Of a stretch of DNA of 34,538 bases, positions 1 to 8,400 are shown one piece after another (position 1 is the stretch's first letter; each line of letters opens with the position of its first letter). Both the position numbers and the translations under genes were made by a program. The notes below the pieces were generated by a model. That model worked only from the letters and a program-made list of their open reading frames with translations. It had not been told where the DNA came from and made no database searches. Source of the DNA: Propionibacteriaceae bacterium (GTDB taxonomy: Bacteria > Actinomycetota > Actinomycetes > Propionibacteriales > Propionibacteriaceae); the NCBI GenBank assembly GCA_031266665.1, contig JAISAO010000102.1:1-34538 (forward strand), given 5' to 3'.

Positions 1-401
1 CCGATGGAGCGGGCCGCCTCGGCCTGGCCCACCGGGACGGTGTTGACGCCGGAGCGCAGCGCCTCGGCGATGAAACTGGAGTGGTACAGGCCCAGCCCGA
101 TGACGGCCAGGACGTAGAAGTTATCGGCCAGATTGTCGGAGAACTGAACGTCGAGATTGAGCCACAACACGGTCGACATCGCCACCATCACCACGGTCAG
201 CGGAATGTCGCGGAAAGCGTTGACGTAGAAGGTCGACAGGCCGCGCAACGAGGGCACCGGGCTGATACGCATGGCGGTCGCCAACGTGCCCAGGATCAGG
301 GCCAGCCCGCCGGCCAGCAGGGTCAAAGAGATATTGATCCAGAAGGCATGCGGGACGTCGTATTGGGACATGAAGGTCCAATACTGACGCAGCAATCCCA
401 C
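1..401 (-). CDS. gluC: Glutamate-type ABC transporter permease, partial (C-terminal part outside the window)
   Basis: Membrane subunit of a polar amino-acid ABC importer. Translating from GTG at 401-399 gives a protein opening VGLLRQYWTFMSQYDVPHAF, then a hydrophobic helix (NISLTLLAGGLALILGTLAT). Next come the typical features of the HisM/GluC permease family: a segment STFYVNAFRDIPLTVVMV and a later stretch YHSSFIAEALRSGVNTVP that precedes the ATPase-contact loop. The start is chosen because GAAGGAGA lies a few bases upstream and no better start is nearby. It follows gluA and gluB on the same strand with a 97-bp gap, matching the order gluA-gluB-gluC-gluD known from Corynebacterium; gluD should lie just beyond the left edge. 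About 133 codons are visible. Family assignment is firm; glutamate as substrate is inferred from the gluB resemblance. Confidence 0.88.
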   Translation of the reverse strand, partial: MGLLRQYWTFMSQYDVPHAFWINISLTLLAGGLALILGTLATAMRISPVPSLRGLSTFYVNAFRDIPLTVVMVAMSTVLWLNLDVQFSDNLADNFYVLAVIGLGLYHSSFIAEALRSGVNTVPVGQAEAARSI

Positions 402-498
402 CGGATCTCCTTCGAAGGGCTCGGGCGCTCGGCCGGCCGGGACCAGGCCGGGAGCAGGAACGAGCTGTCGTCCCCGCTCTCGGCGGCGGTCGTCTCAG

Positions 499-1383
499 CT
501 ATGTGGCGTTGGTGGCGGCGGCCAGGCCGGCCAAGATGATGTCGTCGGTGGTGACGGCGTCGACCTTGTCGGCCAACAGCGCCTGGACGCACTCGGAATA
601 GGTCTTGAACTCGATCAGCTGGACGTCGCTGGCGTAGCTGTCCTTGATCTTCTGGGCCGGGGTCGAGCCGGCCACCGAGCACAGCTTCTTGCCGTCGTTG
701 AGCGACTCGGGGCCGGTGATGTCGGTCGTGCCGGTGCGCACCAACAGGTCCTGGCCGGCCACGAAGTAGGGGCCGGCGAACTCGACCTTCTCCTTGCGGG
801 CGTCGGTGATGGAGTAGGTGGCGAAGATCATGTCCACCTGATGGTTCTGCAACAGGGTCTCGCGCTGGGCCGAGACGGCCTCCACCCAGACGATCTGGTC
901 CGGCGTGAAGCCGAGTTTCCCAGCCACATAGGTGGCGACGTCGACGTCGAAGCCGGTGTAGGTCGAGCCGTCCTTGAAGCCCAGATGGGGCTGGTCGAAC
1001 TTGATGCCGATGGTCAACTTGCCGTTCGTCACCAAGGCGGCGGAGCCGGTGTGGTCGCAGGTCTCGAAGCTCTTGGGCGGGTTGGTCTCGGGGTTGGGGG
1101 TGTAGGCCACGCCGGCCATCTCGGCGTCCAACTCGGCCTGCCAGGAGCCGTCGTCGATCATGTCCTTGATAGCGGTGTTGACCTGCTCGCAGTAGGGCGA
1201 GTCGAGCGGCAGGCCGACGCCGTACAACTCGGTGGTGAAGGGCTGGCCGATGACGGTCAGAGCCGGGCCGCCGGCGTCGGTGGTGGTGTCGCCGCTCGGC
1301 TGGTCGCCGGACGGGCTGGAACAGGCGGCCAAGGCCAGGCCGAGGCCGGCCGTCAACCCGGCCAGTCGCAATAGTCGCTTCAT
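499..1383 (-). CDS. gluB: Glutamate-type ABC transporter binding lipoprotein, apparently circularly permuted
   Basis: Extracytoplasmic solute-binding protein, 294 aa. Residues 1-21 are a lipoprotein signal ending in the lipobox LAAC (Cys21). Residues 120-294 match the normal N-terminal and middle parts of GluB: KLTIGIKFDQPHLGF, SAQRETLLQN, VDMIFATYSI, LCSVAGSTPAQK and a final VDAVTTDDIILAGLAA. The protein stops there, where family members continue. The missing C-terminal piece is instead at residues 41-109, before the body: GQPFTTELYGVGL, then CEQVNTAIKDMIDDGSW, then a tail rich in N and P that ends in Cys109. So the usual C-terminus seems moved to the front. Cys235/Cys265 match the family's conserved pair; Cys65/Cys109 lie in the moved segment. 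The ATG at 1383 follows AAGGAAGG. The 97 bp after the stop contain no displaced C-terminus. It is in an operon with gluA and gluC. Confidence 0.9.
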   Translation of the reverse strand: MKRLLRLAGLTAGLGLALAACSSPSGDQPSGDTTTDAGGPALTVIGQPFTTELYGVGLPLDSPYCEQVNTAIKDMIDDGSWQAELDAEMAGVAYTPNPETNPPKSFETCDHTGSAALVTNGKLTIGIKFDQPHLGFKDGSTYTGFDVDVATYVAGKLGFTPDQIVWVEAVSAQRETLLQNHQVDMIFATYSITDARKEKVEFAGPYFVAGQDLLVRTGTTDITGPESLNDGKKLCSVAGSTPAQKIKDSYASDVQLIEFKTYSECVQALLADKVDAVTTDDIILAGLAAATNAT

Positions 1384-1406
1384 GATTTGCCTTCCTTGCT
1401 GAGTGC

Positions 1407-2180
1407 TCAGTGGTGCAGGATCTTGGCCAAGAAATCCTTGGCCCGGTCGGTTTGGGGTTGGGAGAAGAAGGCCTCCGGCGTCCCCTGTTCCAGGATCAGC
1501 CCGTCGGCCATGAAGACCACCCGGTCCCCGGCCCGGCTGGCGAAGCCCATCTCGTGGGTCACCACCACCATGGTCATGCCCTCGCCGGCCAACTGGGCCA
1601 TGACGTCCAAGACCTCGTTGATCATCTCGGGGTCGAGGGCACTGGTCGGCTCGTCGAACAGCATCAGGCTGGGACGCATGGCCAGGGCCCGGGCGATGGC
1701 GGCGCGCTGCTGCTGGCCGCCGGACAGCTGGGCCGGCAACTTGCCCGCTTGGTCTTTGATGCCGACCCGTTCCAACAGGACCTCGGCCTCGGCCTCGGCT
1801 TCGGCCCGGGGCAGCCCCCGAGCCTTCCTCGGTCCCAAGGTGACGTTGTCGAGGATGGTTTTGTGGGCGAAGAGGTTGAAGGATTGGAAGACCATGCCGA
1901 CATCGGCCCGCAGGCGGGCCAGCGCCTTGCCCTCCTGGGGCAGGACCTGGCCGTTGATCAGGATCTCGCCCGAGTCGATCGGCTCCAGCCGGTTGATGGT
2001 TCGGCAGAGGGTCGACTTGCCGGAGCCGGAGGGTCCCAGGACGACCACCACCTCGCCCTTGTGGATGCTGAGGTTGATGTCCTTGAGGACGTGGAGGGGT
2101 CCGAAGTGCTTGTCGACGTGACGCAACTCGGCCACCACCGCCCGACCGTCGTCCGGTGTCACGGGGGCCTGTGCCGTCAC
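1407..2180 (-). CDS. gluA: Glutamate-type ABC transporter ATP-binding protein
   Basis: Cytoplasmic ATPase driving amino-acid uptake, 257 aa, the usual size for GluA/GlnQ. Seen in order: Walker [10 protein letters not shown] (residues 49-57), Q-loop Gln99 in VFQSFNLF, signature LSGGQ (152-156), Walker B LMLFDE (172-177), D-loop SALD and the switch His209 in VTHEMGFA. All catalytic positions are intact. The ATG at 2180 follows a strong AGGAGG six bases upstream. It is the first gene of the leftward operon; gluB follows after 23 bp. The short Ala/Glu run near residues 126-133 is a local low-complexity expansion and should not affect function. The family is certain; substrate specificity is inferred from its partners. 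Confidence 0.95.
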   Translation of the reverse strand: MTAQAPVTPDDGRAVVAELRHVDKHFGPLHVLKDINLSIHKGEVVVVLGPSGSGKSTLCRTINRLEPIDSGEILINGQVLPQEGKALARLRADVGMVFQSFNLFAHKTILDNVTLGPRKARGLPRAEAEAEAEVLLERVGIKDQAGKLPAQLSGGQQQRAAIARALAMRPSLMLFDEPTSALDPEMINEVLDVMAQLAGEGMTMVVVTHEMGFASRAGDRVVFMADGLILEQGTPEAFFSQPQTDRAKDFLAKILHH

Positions 2181-2341
2181 GGGCGCCTCCTGCTTCTGGT
2201 CGGGCTGCCGGGGCTCGCCAAGTCGGCTTGAACGGCCCCAGCTTGGCCCAGCCGCGTTTCGCCCAGCCCACCGTTATGTTACGAATCGGTTAAGGACGCC
2301 TCGTTGAACTGGGCGGCTGACCGCTGGGTAAGCTCCCCGGT
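2181..2341. promoter_or_regulatory. Divergent promoter region between gluA and the tetR-type gene
   Basis: This 161-bp gap separates two divergent genes. On the right strand TTGAAC (2304-2309) and TAAGCT (2329-2334) can act as -35 and -10 with a long 19-bp spacer; the -10 lies seven bases before the GTG at 2342, so the tetR-type mRNA would be leaderless. On the left strand TAACAT (complement of 2276-2281) in an AT-rich patch is a possible -10 for gluA. No clear palindrome is visible, so I cannot name an operator for the TetR protein. Promoter assignments are by eye only. Confidence 0.4.
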
Positions 2342-3094
2342 GTGACCACTTCATCCGACTCGACCGCCAGCCCGGACAGGACCCAGGACCCCGACCGGGA
2401 GGCGCTGTCCGACCCCGACCGGGGGTACGGTCCCGCCGACGCCGCCGAGGAGGGTGACCGGCAGCGCAAGCGTCACGGCTGCCGCCAGGGCACGGCCCAG
2501 CGGCGGCTGGACATCCTGGAGGCGGCCATGCAGACCTTCGCCGCCAAGGGCTTCCACCGCGGCACCCTGGCCGACGTGGCCGACAAAGTCGGCATGACCC
2601 ACGCCGGGGTGCTGCACCATTTCGGCTCCAAGGAGAACCTGCTGCGGGCCGTCATCGACTATCGCGACGAGATCGGCTCGTCCGAGGCCCGCTCGGCCCA
2701 CGGCCCGGACTTCTTCCACCACCTCGTCGCCACCGCCCGGGCCAACCGGGACCGCCCCGGGATCGTCCAGACCTACGTCGTCTTGTCGGCCGAGGCCGTC
2801 ACCGAGGGCAACCCGGGAACCGACTACTTCAGCCGCCGTTTCACCGGGCTGCGCCAGCTGGTGGCCGACGAGCTGCGCCAACTGTCCCCGGCCGACGACC
2901 CGTTGAGCGAGGCCGAGTACAGCGCCGCCGCCAGCAACGTCATCGCCTTGATGGACGGTCTGCAGGTCCAGTGGCTGCTCGACCCGGCGGCGGTCGACCT
3001 GGTCGAGGCCACCGTCTTCGGCCTCGACGCCATCCTGCGCGGCGTCAGCCTGGGCGGGCGAGGCCGCCGCGCTGCCGCCGCCCACTGGGCCTGA
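2342..3094 (+). CDS. TetR family transcriptional regulator
   Basis: DNA-binding one-component regulator, 250 aa, longer than the usual 190-220 aa because of an acidic, Asp/Pro-rich N-terminal tail of about 50 residues. The helix-turn-helix domain spans roughly 52-100: RLDILEAAMQTFAAKGFHRG, then TLADVADKVGMTHAGVLHHF and GSKENLLRAVIDY, which fit the TetR_N pattern well. The C-terminal helical domain, expected to bind the ligand, gives no clue to the effector. The GTG start has no Shine-Dalgarno sequence but sits seven bases after a TAAGCT -10, so leaderless translation is likely; a start further inside the tail cannot be excluded. It is divergent from gluA, so it may regulate that operon, but no operator was seen. 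Confidence 0.88.
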   Translation: MTTSSDSTASPDRTQDPDREALSDPDRGYGPADAAEEGDRQRKRHGCRQGTAQRRLDILEAAMQTFAAKGFHRGTLADVADKVGMTHAGVLHHFGSKENLLRAVIDYRDEIGSSEARSAHGPDFFHHLVATARANRDRPGIVQTYVVLSAEAVTEGNPGTDYFSRRFTGLRQLVADELRQLSPADDPLSEAEYSAAASNVIALMDGLQVQWLLDPAAVDLVEATVFGLDAILRGVSLGGRGRRAAAAHWA

Positions 3095-3206
3095 TGTCCG
3101 GGGGCGTCGTCAGTTCTGCGGGCTTGATCGGTTCGGGCCCAGCTGTCGTCGTCACCCGGGTCTGGTCGCTAGGCCCGACTGCGGCGATGTCCAGGGCGCC
3201 GGCCGG

Positions 3207-3212
3207 TAGGGT
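3207..3212 (+). promoter_or_regulatory. Candidate -10 box for leaderless yigZ-type transcript
   Basis: TAGGGT lies exactly six bases before the ATG at 3219, and no Shine-Dalgarno sequence is present. The same -10/start spacing recurs at lexA, the TM2 gene, vapB and the HEPN/MNT operon in this window. No convincing -35 is seen. Confidence 0.45.
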
Positions 3213-3218
3213 CGAACC

Positions 3219-3887
3219 ATGGCGACTGGCTACGACGACGCCGGCCACCGCGGCCTGGCCGGGCCGGGCCGCTCGCGGCTGGAGATCAAGAAATCCCAGT
3301 TTTTGGGATGGGTCGAGCCGGTGACGACGGCCCGGGCGGCGGCGGCCGTGCTGGCCGCCCGGCGCAAGGCCCACTACGACGCCCGCCACCACTGCGCCGC
3401 CTCGATCCTGGGGCCTCAGGGCGACCAGCAGCGCTCCAACGACGACGGCGAGCCGGCCGGGTCGGCCGGGGCGCCCATGCTGGCGGCGCTGCGCCAGGCC
3501 CAGGTGAGCGATGTGGTGGCGGTTGTCAGCCGCTACTTCGGCGGCGTCAAACTCGGTTTCGGCCCGCTGACGCGGGCCTACGCCCAAGCCGTCCGGGAGG
3601 CTTTGGCCGACGCCCCCCAGGTCGTCTGGCGGCCGGTCGCCCGGCTGGCGGCCCGCGCCCCCCACGCCACCGCCGGCGACTTCGAGCACGCCCTTAGACG
3701 CTGGCTGGCGGCTCGCGGCGGCCACTTGGACGAGGTCGCCCACGACGCCGAGGCGGTGGCGCTGACGATGGCGGTGGAGTTGGACGACGCGGCCGCCGGG
3801 GCCGACTTCCTGGCCGGCTGGGCCGCTCGGGGCGTCAGTTGGACGGCCCTCGGCCCCGCCCGTCGCGCCCGTCCGGCCGGTCCCTGA
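3219..3887 (+). CDS. YigZ / IMPACT-family (UPF0029) protein
   Basis: A 222-aa protein of the YigZ/YvyE family, related to the N-terminal domain of eukaryotic IMPACT, a regulator of translation; the bacterial role is not settled. Family marks are visible: an opening IKKSQFLGWVEPV (residues 23-35), the conserved SNDDGEPAGSAGAPML block (73-88), and VVSRYFGGVKLGFGPLTRAY (102-121). The C-terminal part (about 140-210) corresponds to the DUF1949-type ferredoxin-like domain. The start at 3219 is supported by the -10 at 3207 and by the usual family length. It stands alone, downstream of the tetR-type gene on the same strand with a 124-bp gap. Confidence 0.9.
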   Translation: MATGYDDAGHRGLAGPGRSRLEIKKSQFLGWVEPVTTARAAAAVLAARRKAHYDARHHCAASILGPQGDQQRSNDDGEPAGSAGAPMLAALRQAQVSDVVAVVSRYFGGVKLGFGPLTRAYAQAVREALADAPQVVWRPVARLAARAPHATAGDFEHALRRWLAARGGHLDEVAHDAEAVALTMAVELDDAAAGADFLAGWAARGVSWTALGPARRARPAGP

Positions 3888-3922
3888 GCCCTGATGCAGC
3901 GATTCTCGACTATCGAGCGACT

Positions 3923-3937
3923 ATCGGTGGATCTGGG
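3923..3937 (+). repeat. 15-base intergenic repeat, copy 1 (inverted relative to copy 2)
   Basis: ATCGGTGGATCTGGG occurs here after yigZ and in reverse complement at 9063-9077 between lysX and lexA. The match extends weakly on both sides (TCGA before, a TG dinucleotide after). Both copies lie in intergenic DNA flanking the esterase-lysX unit. Confidence 0.6.
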
Positions 3938-4165
3938 TTGGGACAAGCTTGATTCTGATGGGGCGGCCCGGGGCCGAGTCACATTTCGGATGACTGAGAA
4001 GTAACGCTAGCAACGCCAGCCTTATGCGTAAAAACATTGTCTCTTGTCAGATGACTCGGGTTGTCGGATGATCTTCGGAGCGGCCTCTTGAGAGGTCGGT
4101 GAAGCGGCTTTCGGCCGCGCGGACGAACCCCGGGAGCGGCGAGCCGCGCTCATCTAAAGATTGAT

Positions 4166-4196
4166 TCAATTTGGGACAAGAGTTGTCTCAAATTGA
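4166..4196. promoter_or_regulatory. AT-rich inverted repeat upstream of the esterase-lysX promoter
   Basis: Arms TCAATTTGGGACAA (4166-4179) and TTGTCTCAAATTGA (4183-4196) pair over 13 of 14 positions around a three-base centre. It ends ten bases before the candidate -35 at 4206. It could be an operator for a dimeric regulator, or the end of an upstream transcript; the sequence alone cannot decide. Confidence 0.45.
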
Positions 4197-4205
4197 GTTT
4201 GGGAT

Positions 4206-4233
4206 TTGCCTCGGGTGGAGCGGACGGTACAAT
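4206..4233 (+). promoter_or_regulatory. Candidate promoter of the esterase-lysX operon
   Basis: TTGCCT (4206-4211) and TACAAT (4228-4233), spacer 16 bases. The -10 is close to consensus and stands out in GC-rich surroundings. Transcription from here would give a 5' leader of roughly 75-80 bases before the ATG at 4318. Confidence 0.5.
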
Positions 4234-4317
4234 GACCCTTGCGGCCGTCGGCCGCGTCCTGTCCCCGCGGGCGCGCGCCGCGGGGCAGTCCCCCCGAGAG
4301 GTCGCGCAGGAGGTCGG

Positions 4318-5451
4318 ATGGATTTGGACGACCCCATCGACATCTCTTGGCGCTTGGTCGACGACTGGGGCACGGACTGGCTGGCCACCTACTGGCCGGC
4401 CGCCGTCGCCTGGGCGCTGGCGGCCGTCTGCCTGGCCGCCCTGCTCCTGCTGCGCCGTCTGAGGCCGCTCTCGTCCCGCCGCCGCCGGTCCGCCCAGGCG
4501 GCGGCCTGGGGATCGCTCGGCGGCCTCAGCCTGATCCTGGGGGTGGCGCTGGCGGTCAACACCTGGGTGGGCTACTTCCCCTCCGGCGACGCCCTCGGCC
4601 GCTGGCTCGACCGGTCGCGGACCGAGCTGGGGGCGGTCTCGCCGGCCGGGGACGGGACCGATCCGGCGGCGCCGGCCCAGCGGGGCCGGGCCTTCCAAAC
4701 CGTCGTCGAGGTGGAGGGACACCCGGCCGACGGCGCCTGGGTCTACCTGCCGCCGGGCTACGACGCCGCCGGCGACGAGCGGCGCTACCCGGTGGTCTAC
4801 GCCCTCCACGGCGCCCCCGGCTCGGCGGCCGACTGGTTCGCCGGCGGCCAAATCGACGTCGTGGTCGACGGGCTGATCGACGCCGGAGCGGTGCCGCCGC
4901 TGATCGTGGTGGCGCCGGATCTGAACGGCGGCGGCCAGCCGGTGGGCCACGAGCCCTTGAACCATCCCGGCGGGGCCCAGGTCGAGGACTACGTCGTCCG
5001 GGATGTGGTGGCCTGGGCCGACCGCCGACTACGCACCCTGGCCGACGCCGACCACCGGATGGTGGCCGGCATGTCGGCCGGCGGCTTCGGCGCCCTGGTC
5101 TACGGCTTGCACAGTCCCGAGGTCTTCGCCGGGGTGATCTCGATCATGCCCTACACCATCCCCCAGGCGGCGGACGTGTTGGCCGACCCGGCCGCCCTTC
5201 GTCGCAACTCGCCTTTGGAGTTGATCGCCGCCCGGCCTGGCGCCAGCGGACAACAAATATTTTTGGGACAGGGCGACCGCGAGTCCAGCGCCGAGGCCGA
5301 GGCCATCAACCAGGCCCTCAGAGCCCAGGGCCAAGACTCGACCCTGCGGATCTACCCCGGCCTGGACCACAACTGGACGGCGGCCCGCGCCATCATGCCC
5401 TACGGCCTGGTCTGGGTCGCCCAACGCCTGGGCTGGGAGCGGCCGGCATGA
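4318..5451 (+). CDS. Membrane-anchored alpha/beta-hydrolase (esterase D-like), likely aminoacyl-lipid hydrolase partner of LysX
   Basis: A 377-aa protein with two N-terminal membrane helices (about 25-44 and 62-83) and an extracytoplasmic alpha/beta-hydrolase domain of the esterase D/Fes type. Seen: YPVVYALHGAPGSAADW, an oxyanion-type loop, the nucleophile elbow GMSAGG with Ser253, and the terminal His351 in GLDHNW. The start is ATG 4318, preceded by AGGAGG at 4308-4313; an upstream in-frame ATG at 4171 lies before the promoter and is rejected. The stop overlaps the lysX start as ATGA, so the two are translationally coupled. Aminoacyl-phosphatidylglycerol synthase genes are often paired with such hydrolases in other bacteria. 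A role in removing lysine or another aminoacyl group from lipids is therefore a good inference, not shown by sequence. Confidence 0.85.
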   Translation: MDLDDPIDISWRLVDDWGTDWLATYWPAAVAWALAAVCLAALLLLRRLRPLSSRRRRSAQAAAWGSLGGLSLILGVALAVNTWVGYFPSGDALGRWLDRSRTELGAVSPAGDGTDPAAPAQRGRAFQTVVEVEGHPADGAWVYLPPGYDAAGDERRYPVVYALHGAPGSAADWFAGGQIDVVVDGLIDAGAVPPLIVVAPDLNGGGQPVGHEPLNHPGGAQVEDYVVRDVVAWADRRLRTLADADHRMVAGMSAGGFGALVYGLHSPEVFAGVISIMPYTIPQAADVLADPAALRRNSPLELIAARPGASGQQIFLGQGDRESSAEAEAINQALRAQGQDSTLRIYPGLDHNWTAARAIMPYGLVWVAQRLGWERPA

Positions 5452-8400
5452 CCGCCCCGGCCCGCCCCTCCGCCCAGGGCCGGCCGGCCGCATCGGCTAG
5501 TTCGACCGCCCCGGCTCGTCCGACCGCCCGGGGTCGCCCGGCGGTCGCGGATAGCCCCTCCGCCCGTCCGTCCGTCCCGGCCCGGCCGTCTCCCAGCGGC
5601 CGTCATCCCGCCTCGCCCGGCCGCCCCGCCCGACACTGGCAAGAACAAGCTCCCTTGTGGCTGGGGCGGTGGCTGCAGTTGGTCGCCGTCACTTTGGTGC
5701 TGGTCGCCCTGCCCTGGGCCTTCGTCCCCGACCAGGTTTATTGGGCGGCCTCCTACTTCGCCCTGCTGGGTCTGACGCCGGAGCCCTTCATCTTCAACGC
5801 CCTGCTCCTGGGCCTGGTCGGGGCGGCGGCCAAGCGGCGCAAGCGCGGCGTGGTGGTGTTCATCGTCTTGTTCGAGATCCCGGTGGCGCTGACGGCCGGG
5901 ATGATGCTGGTCCTGCTAGACCTGACGGGGCCGCCGGACTGGGGGGCGGTGGCGCTGGACGGCGCCGCCGGGCTGGTGGCGCTGGGGCTGATCGGGCTGG
6001 TGCTGGCCTGCCGCCAGCAGTTCTCGGCCCGGCTGTCGCCGGCCAACTGGCGGGCGGCCTTGGCGGCTTTGCTGGGCGGGGTGGTGACGGCGGTGCTGGC
6101 CGGCGGCATCTACACCGAACTACGCCCGGGCGGCCTGGAGTCGCCCCACCAGGGCTGGCTGTGGGCGCTGCTGGGGGCCGTCGGCCTGTTCCCCAATGTG
6201 GTGCTGGCCGACGATGTCGGGATCTGGCCGCAGCCGGCGGTCCTGCTGGTGACCTCGATCTCGGCCGCCGGCCTGCTGGCGGCCGTGCTCATCCTGGTGC
6301 GCAGCGCCCAGCGGCAACGCCTGCTCAGCCGGGCGGACGAGCTAGAGGTCCGCCGCCTGCTGGCCGAGTCCAAGACCGAGGACTCGCTGGCCTACTTCGC
6401 CACCCGGCGGGACAAATCGGTCCTCTTCACCGAGGACCACAAGGCCGCCGTCTCCTATCGCGTGGTGGGCGGCGTCGCCCTGGCCTCGGGCGACCCGCTG
6501 GGACCGGGCCAGCACTGGGGCGAGGCGGTGGCCCACTGGCTCAAAACCATGCGCTCCTTCGGCTTCCGGCCGGCGGCGACATCGACCTCTGAGGCCGCCG
6601 CCGACTGTTACGCCCGCCACGGGCTGCGCTCCCTGGTGATGGGCGAGGAGGCCATTTTGCGGACGGACGGCCACACCGCCCGCGACCTGCTGGCCGACAA
6701 GGAGTTGGCCGCCGCCCGGCGGCGGGTGCGCCGGGCCGGCTACCGCGCCCGGGTGCGCCGTCAAGCCGACTGCTCCCCGGACGAGCTGGCGCTGATCGCC
6801 CGGCTGGCCGACGACTGGCGCCAGGGCGGGCCGGAACGGGGTTTCTCCATGGCCCTGTCGCGCGTCGGCGACCCGACGGACGGTCAGGCGGTCGTCGTCA
6901 CGGCCCACGACCGCTTCGACCAGATGATGGGCCTGCTGATCTTCGCCCCCTGGAACCGCGACGGCCTGTCCCTCGACGTCATGCGCCGCCACCCGGCGGC
7001 GGTCGGCTCGGTGACGGAGTTCATGGTGACCGCCTTGGTCGCCCGGGCGGAGGAGCTGGGGGTGACACGCCTGTCCTTGAACTTCGCCATGTTCCGGGAG
7101 ACCTTCGTGGCCGGCGCCCGGGCCGGGGCGGGGCGCCTCCTGCGCGCCCAACGGGCGTTGCTGATGGTGGCCTCGCGCTGGTGGCAGCTCGACAGCCTGC
7201 GGCGGGCGAATGAGAAATACCATCCGCTGTGGCGTCGTCGCCTGCTCAACTGGGAGCGGGGGCTGTCGCTGCTGCGGGTGGGGGCGGCGGTGGCCCGGGC
7301 CGAGGGCTTTCTGCCCGGCCCCCGCTGGCGCCCGGAGGCCGAGGCGGTGACGCCCGAGTTCTGCCGCCAGGTGGCGGCTCTGGAGGCCGTCCGGGCCGAG
7401 GCCGAGCCCAAGCGGCCGGCCGCCGTGGCCGCCCGGCGGCGCAAAGCCGCGACCCTGGCCGAGGCCGGGGTCGAGCTCTACCCGGCGGCCGTGCCCACCA
7501 GCTGCGGCCCGGCCCAGGTGCTGGCCGACGGCTCCGTCTGGGATGGCCGGGAGATGACGGCGGTCGGGCGGATCGTGGGCCGGCGGCGCCACGGCGGCGT
7601 CGCCTTCTTGGACCTATTGGACCTGGCCGAGCGGCGGACCCGGTTGCAAGTCATCGCCAGCGCCGACCGGACCGTGCGTTACCGGGAATTGGGCCGGCTC
7701 GACCTGGGCGACATCGTGTCTGTCAGCGGCCGGCTGGGTCACAGCCGCACGGGCTGGCCGAGCCTTATCGGCGACGACTGGCGGCTGGCCGCCAAATCCC
7801 TCCAGCCCCTGCCCGGACAGTGTGCCGGCCGGCGGCGTCCGGCGGGCCGACGGCTACCACGCCACGTCGAACTGGCCTGCGACTCGGCGGCGGCCGACCT
7901 CATCGTGGCCCGCTCCAAAGCGGTGGGGGCGCTGCGCCAAGGCCTGCTCCAGGCCGGCTACCTGGAGGTTGAGACCCCCATCCTGCAAGCCGTCCACGGC
8001 GGGGCCAACGCCCGCCCCTTCCGCACCCATATCAACGCCCACCACGTCGACCTCAGTTTGCGCATCGCTCCCGAGTTGGCCCTCAAACGGCTGGTGGTGG
8101 CGGGTTTCCCCCAGGTCTTCGAGATCGGCCGCAACTTCCGCAATGAGGGGGTCGACGCCAGCCACAACCCCGAGTTCACCGCCGTCGAGGCCTATTGCGC
8201 CTGGGCCGACTACCAGACCATGCGCCGGCTGGCCCGGGAACTGATCTGGGCCATGGCCGTGGCCGTCCACGGCCGGCCGGTGGCCCTCGCCCCCGACGGC
8301 ACGACGCTCGACCTGGACCAGCCCTGGCCCCAGGTGACGGTCTGCCGGGCCGTCTCCCAGGCTGTCGGCGTGGAGGTGTCGCCGGACGGCGACCCGGCGG

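Larger units (their letters stand above)
3888..4317. other. 430-bp intergenic region with several hairpins; no gene recognised
   Basis: No convincing protein frame fits here. The left part carries a 15-base motif shared with 9063-9077. From about 4080 to 4155 three GC stems follow one another: GGCCTC/GAGGTC around a TTGA loop, GCGGC/GCCGC around a TTTCG loop, and a GAGCGGC stem with a bulge. This clustered structure could be a small RNA or a leader, but it matches no RNA family I can name. An AT-rich inverted repeat (4166-4196) and a promoter (4206-4233) for the esterase-lysX operon follow. Confidence 0.5.

Noticed and set aside
4080..4155. tRNA or known riboswitch
   Set aside because: Stems exist, but no T-loop, anticodon arm or class-defining motif fits.
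4171..4317. Upstream in-frame start for the esterase
   Set aside because: It would begin inside the inverted repeat and before the promoter; ATG 4318 has AGGAGG and gives a normal N-terminus.
4239..5447. Long N-terminal extension of LysX in the same frame
   Set aside because: It overlaps the esterase in another frame, with shadow-like Arg/Gly/Pro composition; ATG 5448 with ATGA coupling gives the normal LysX length.
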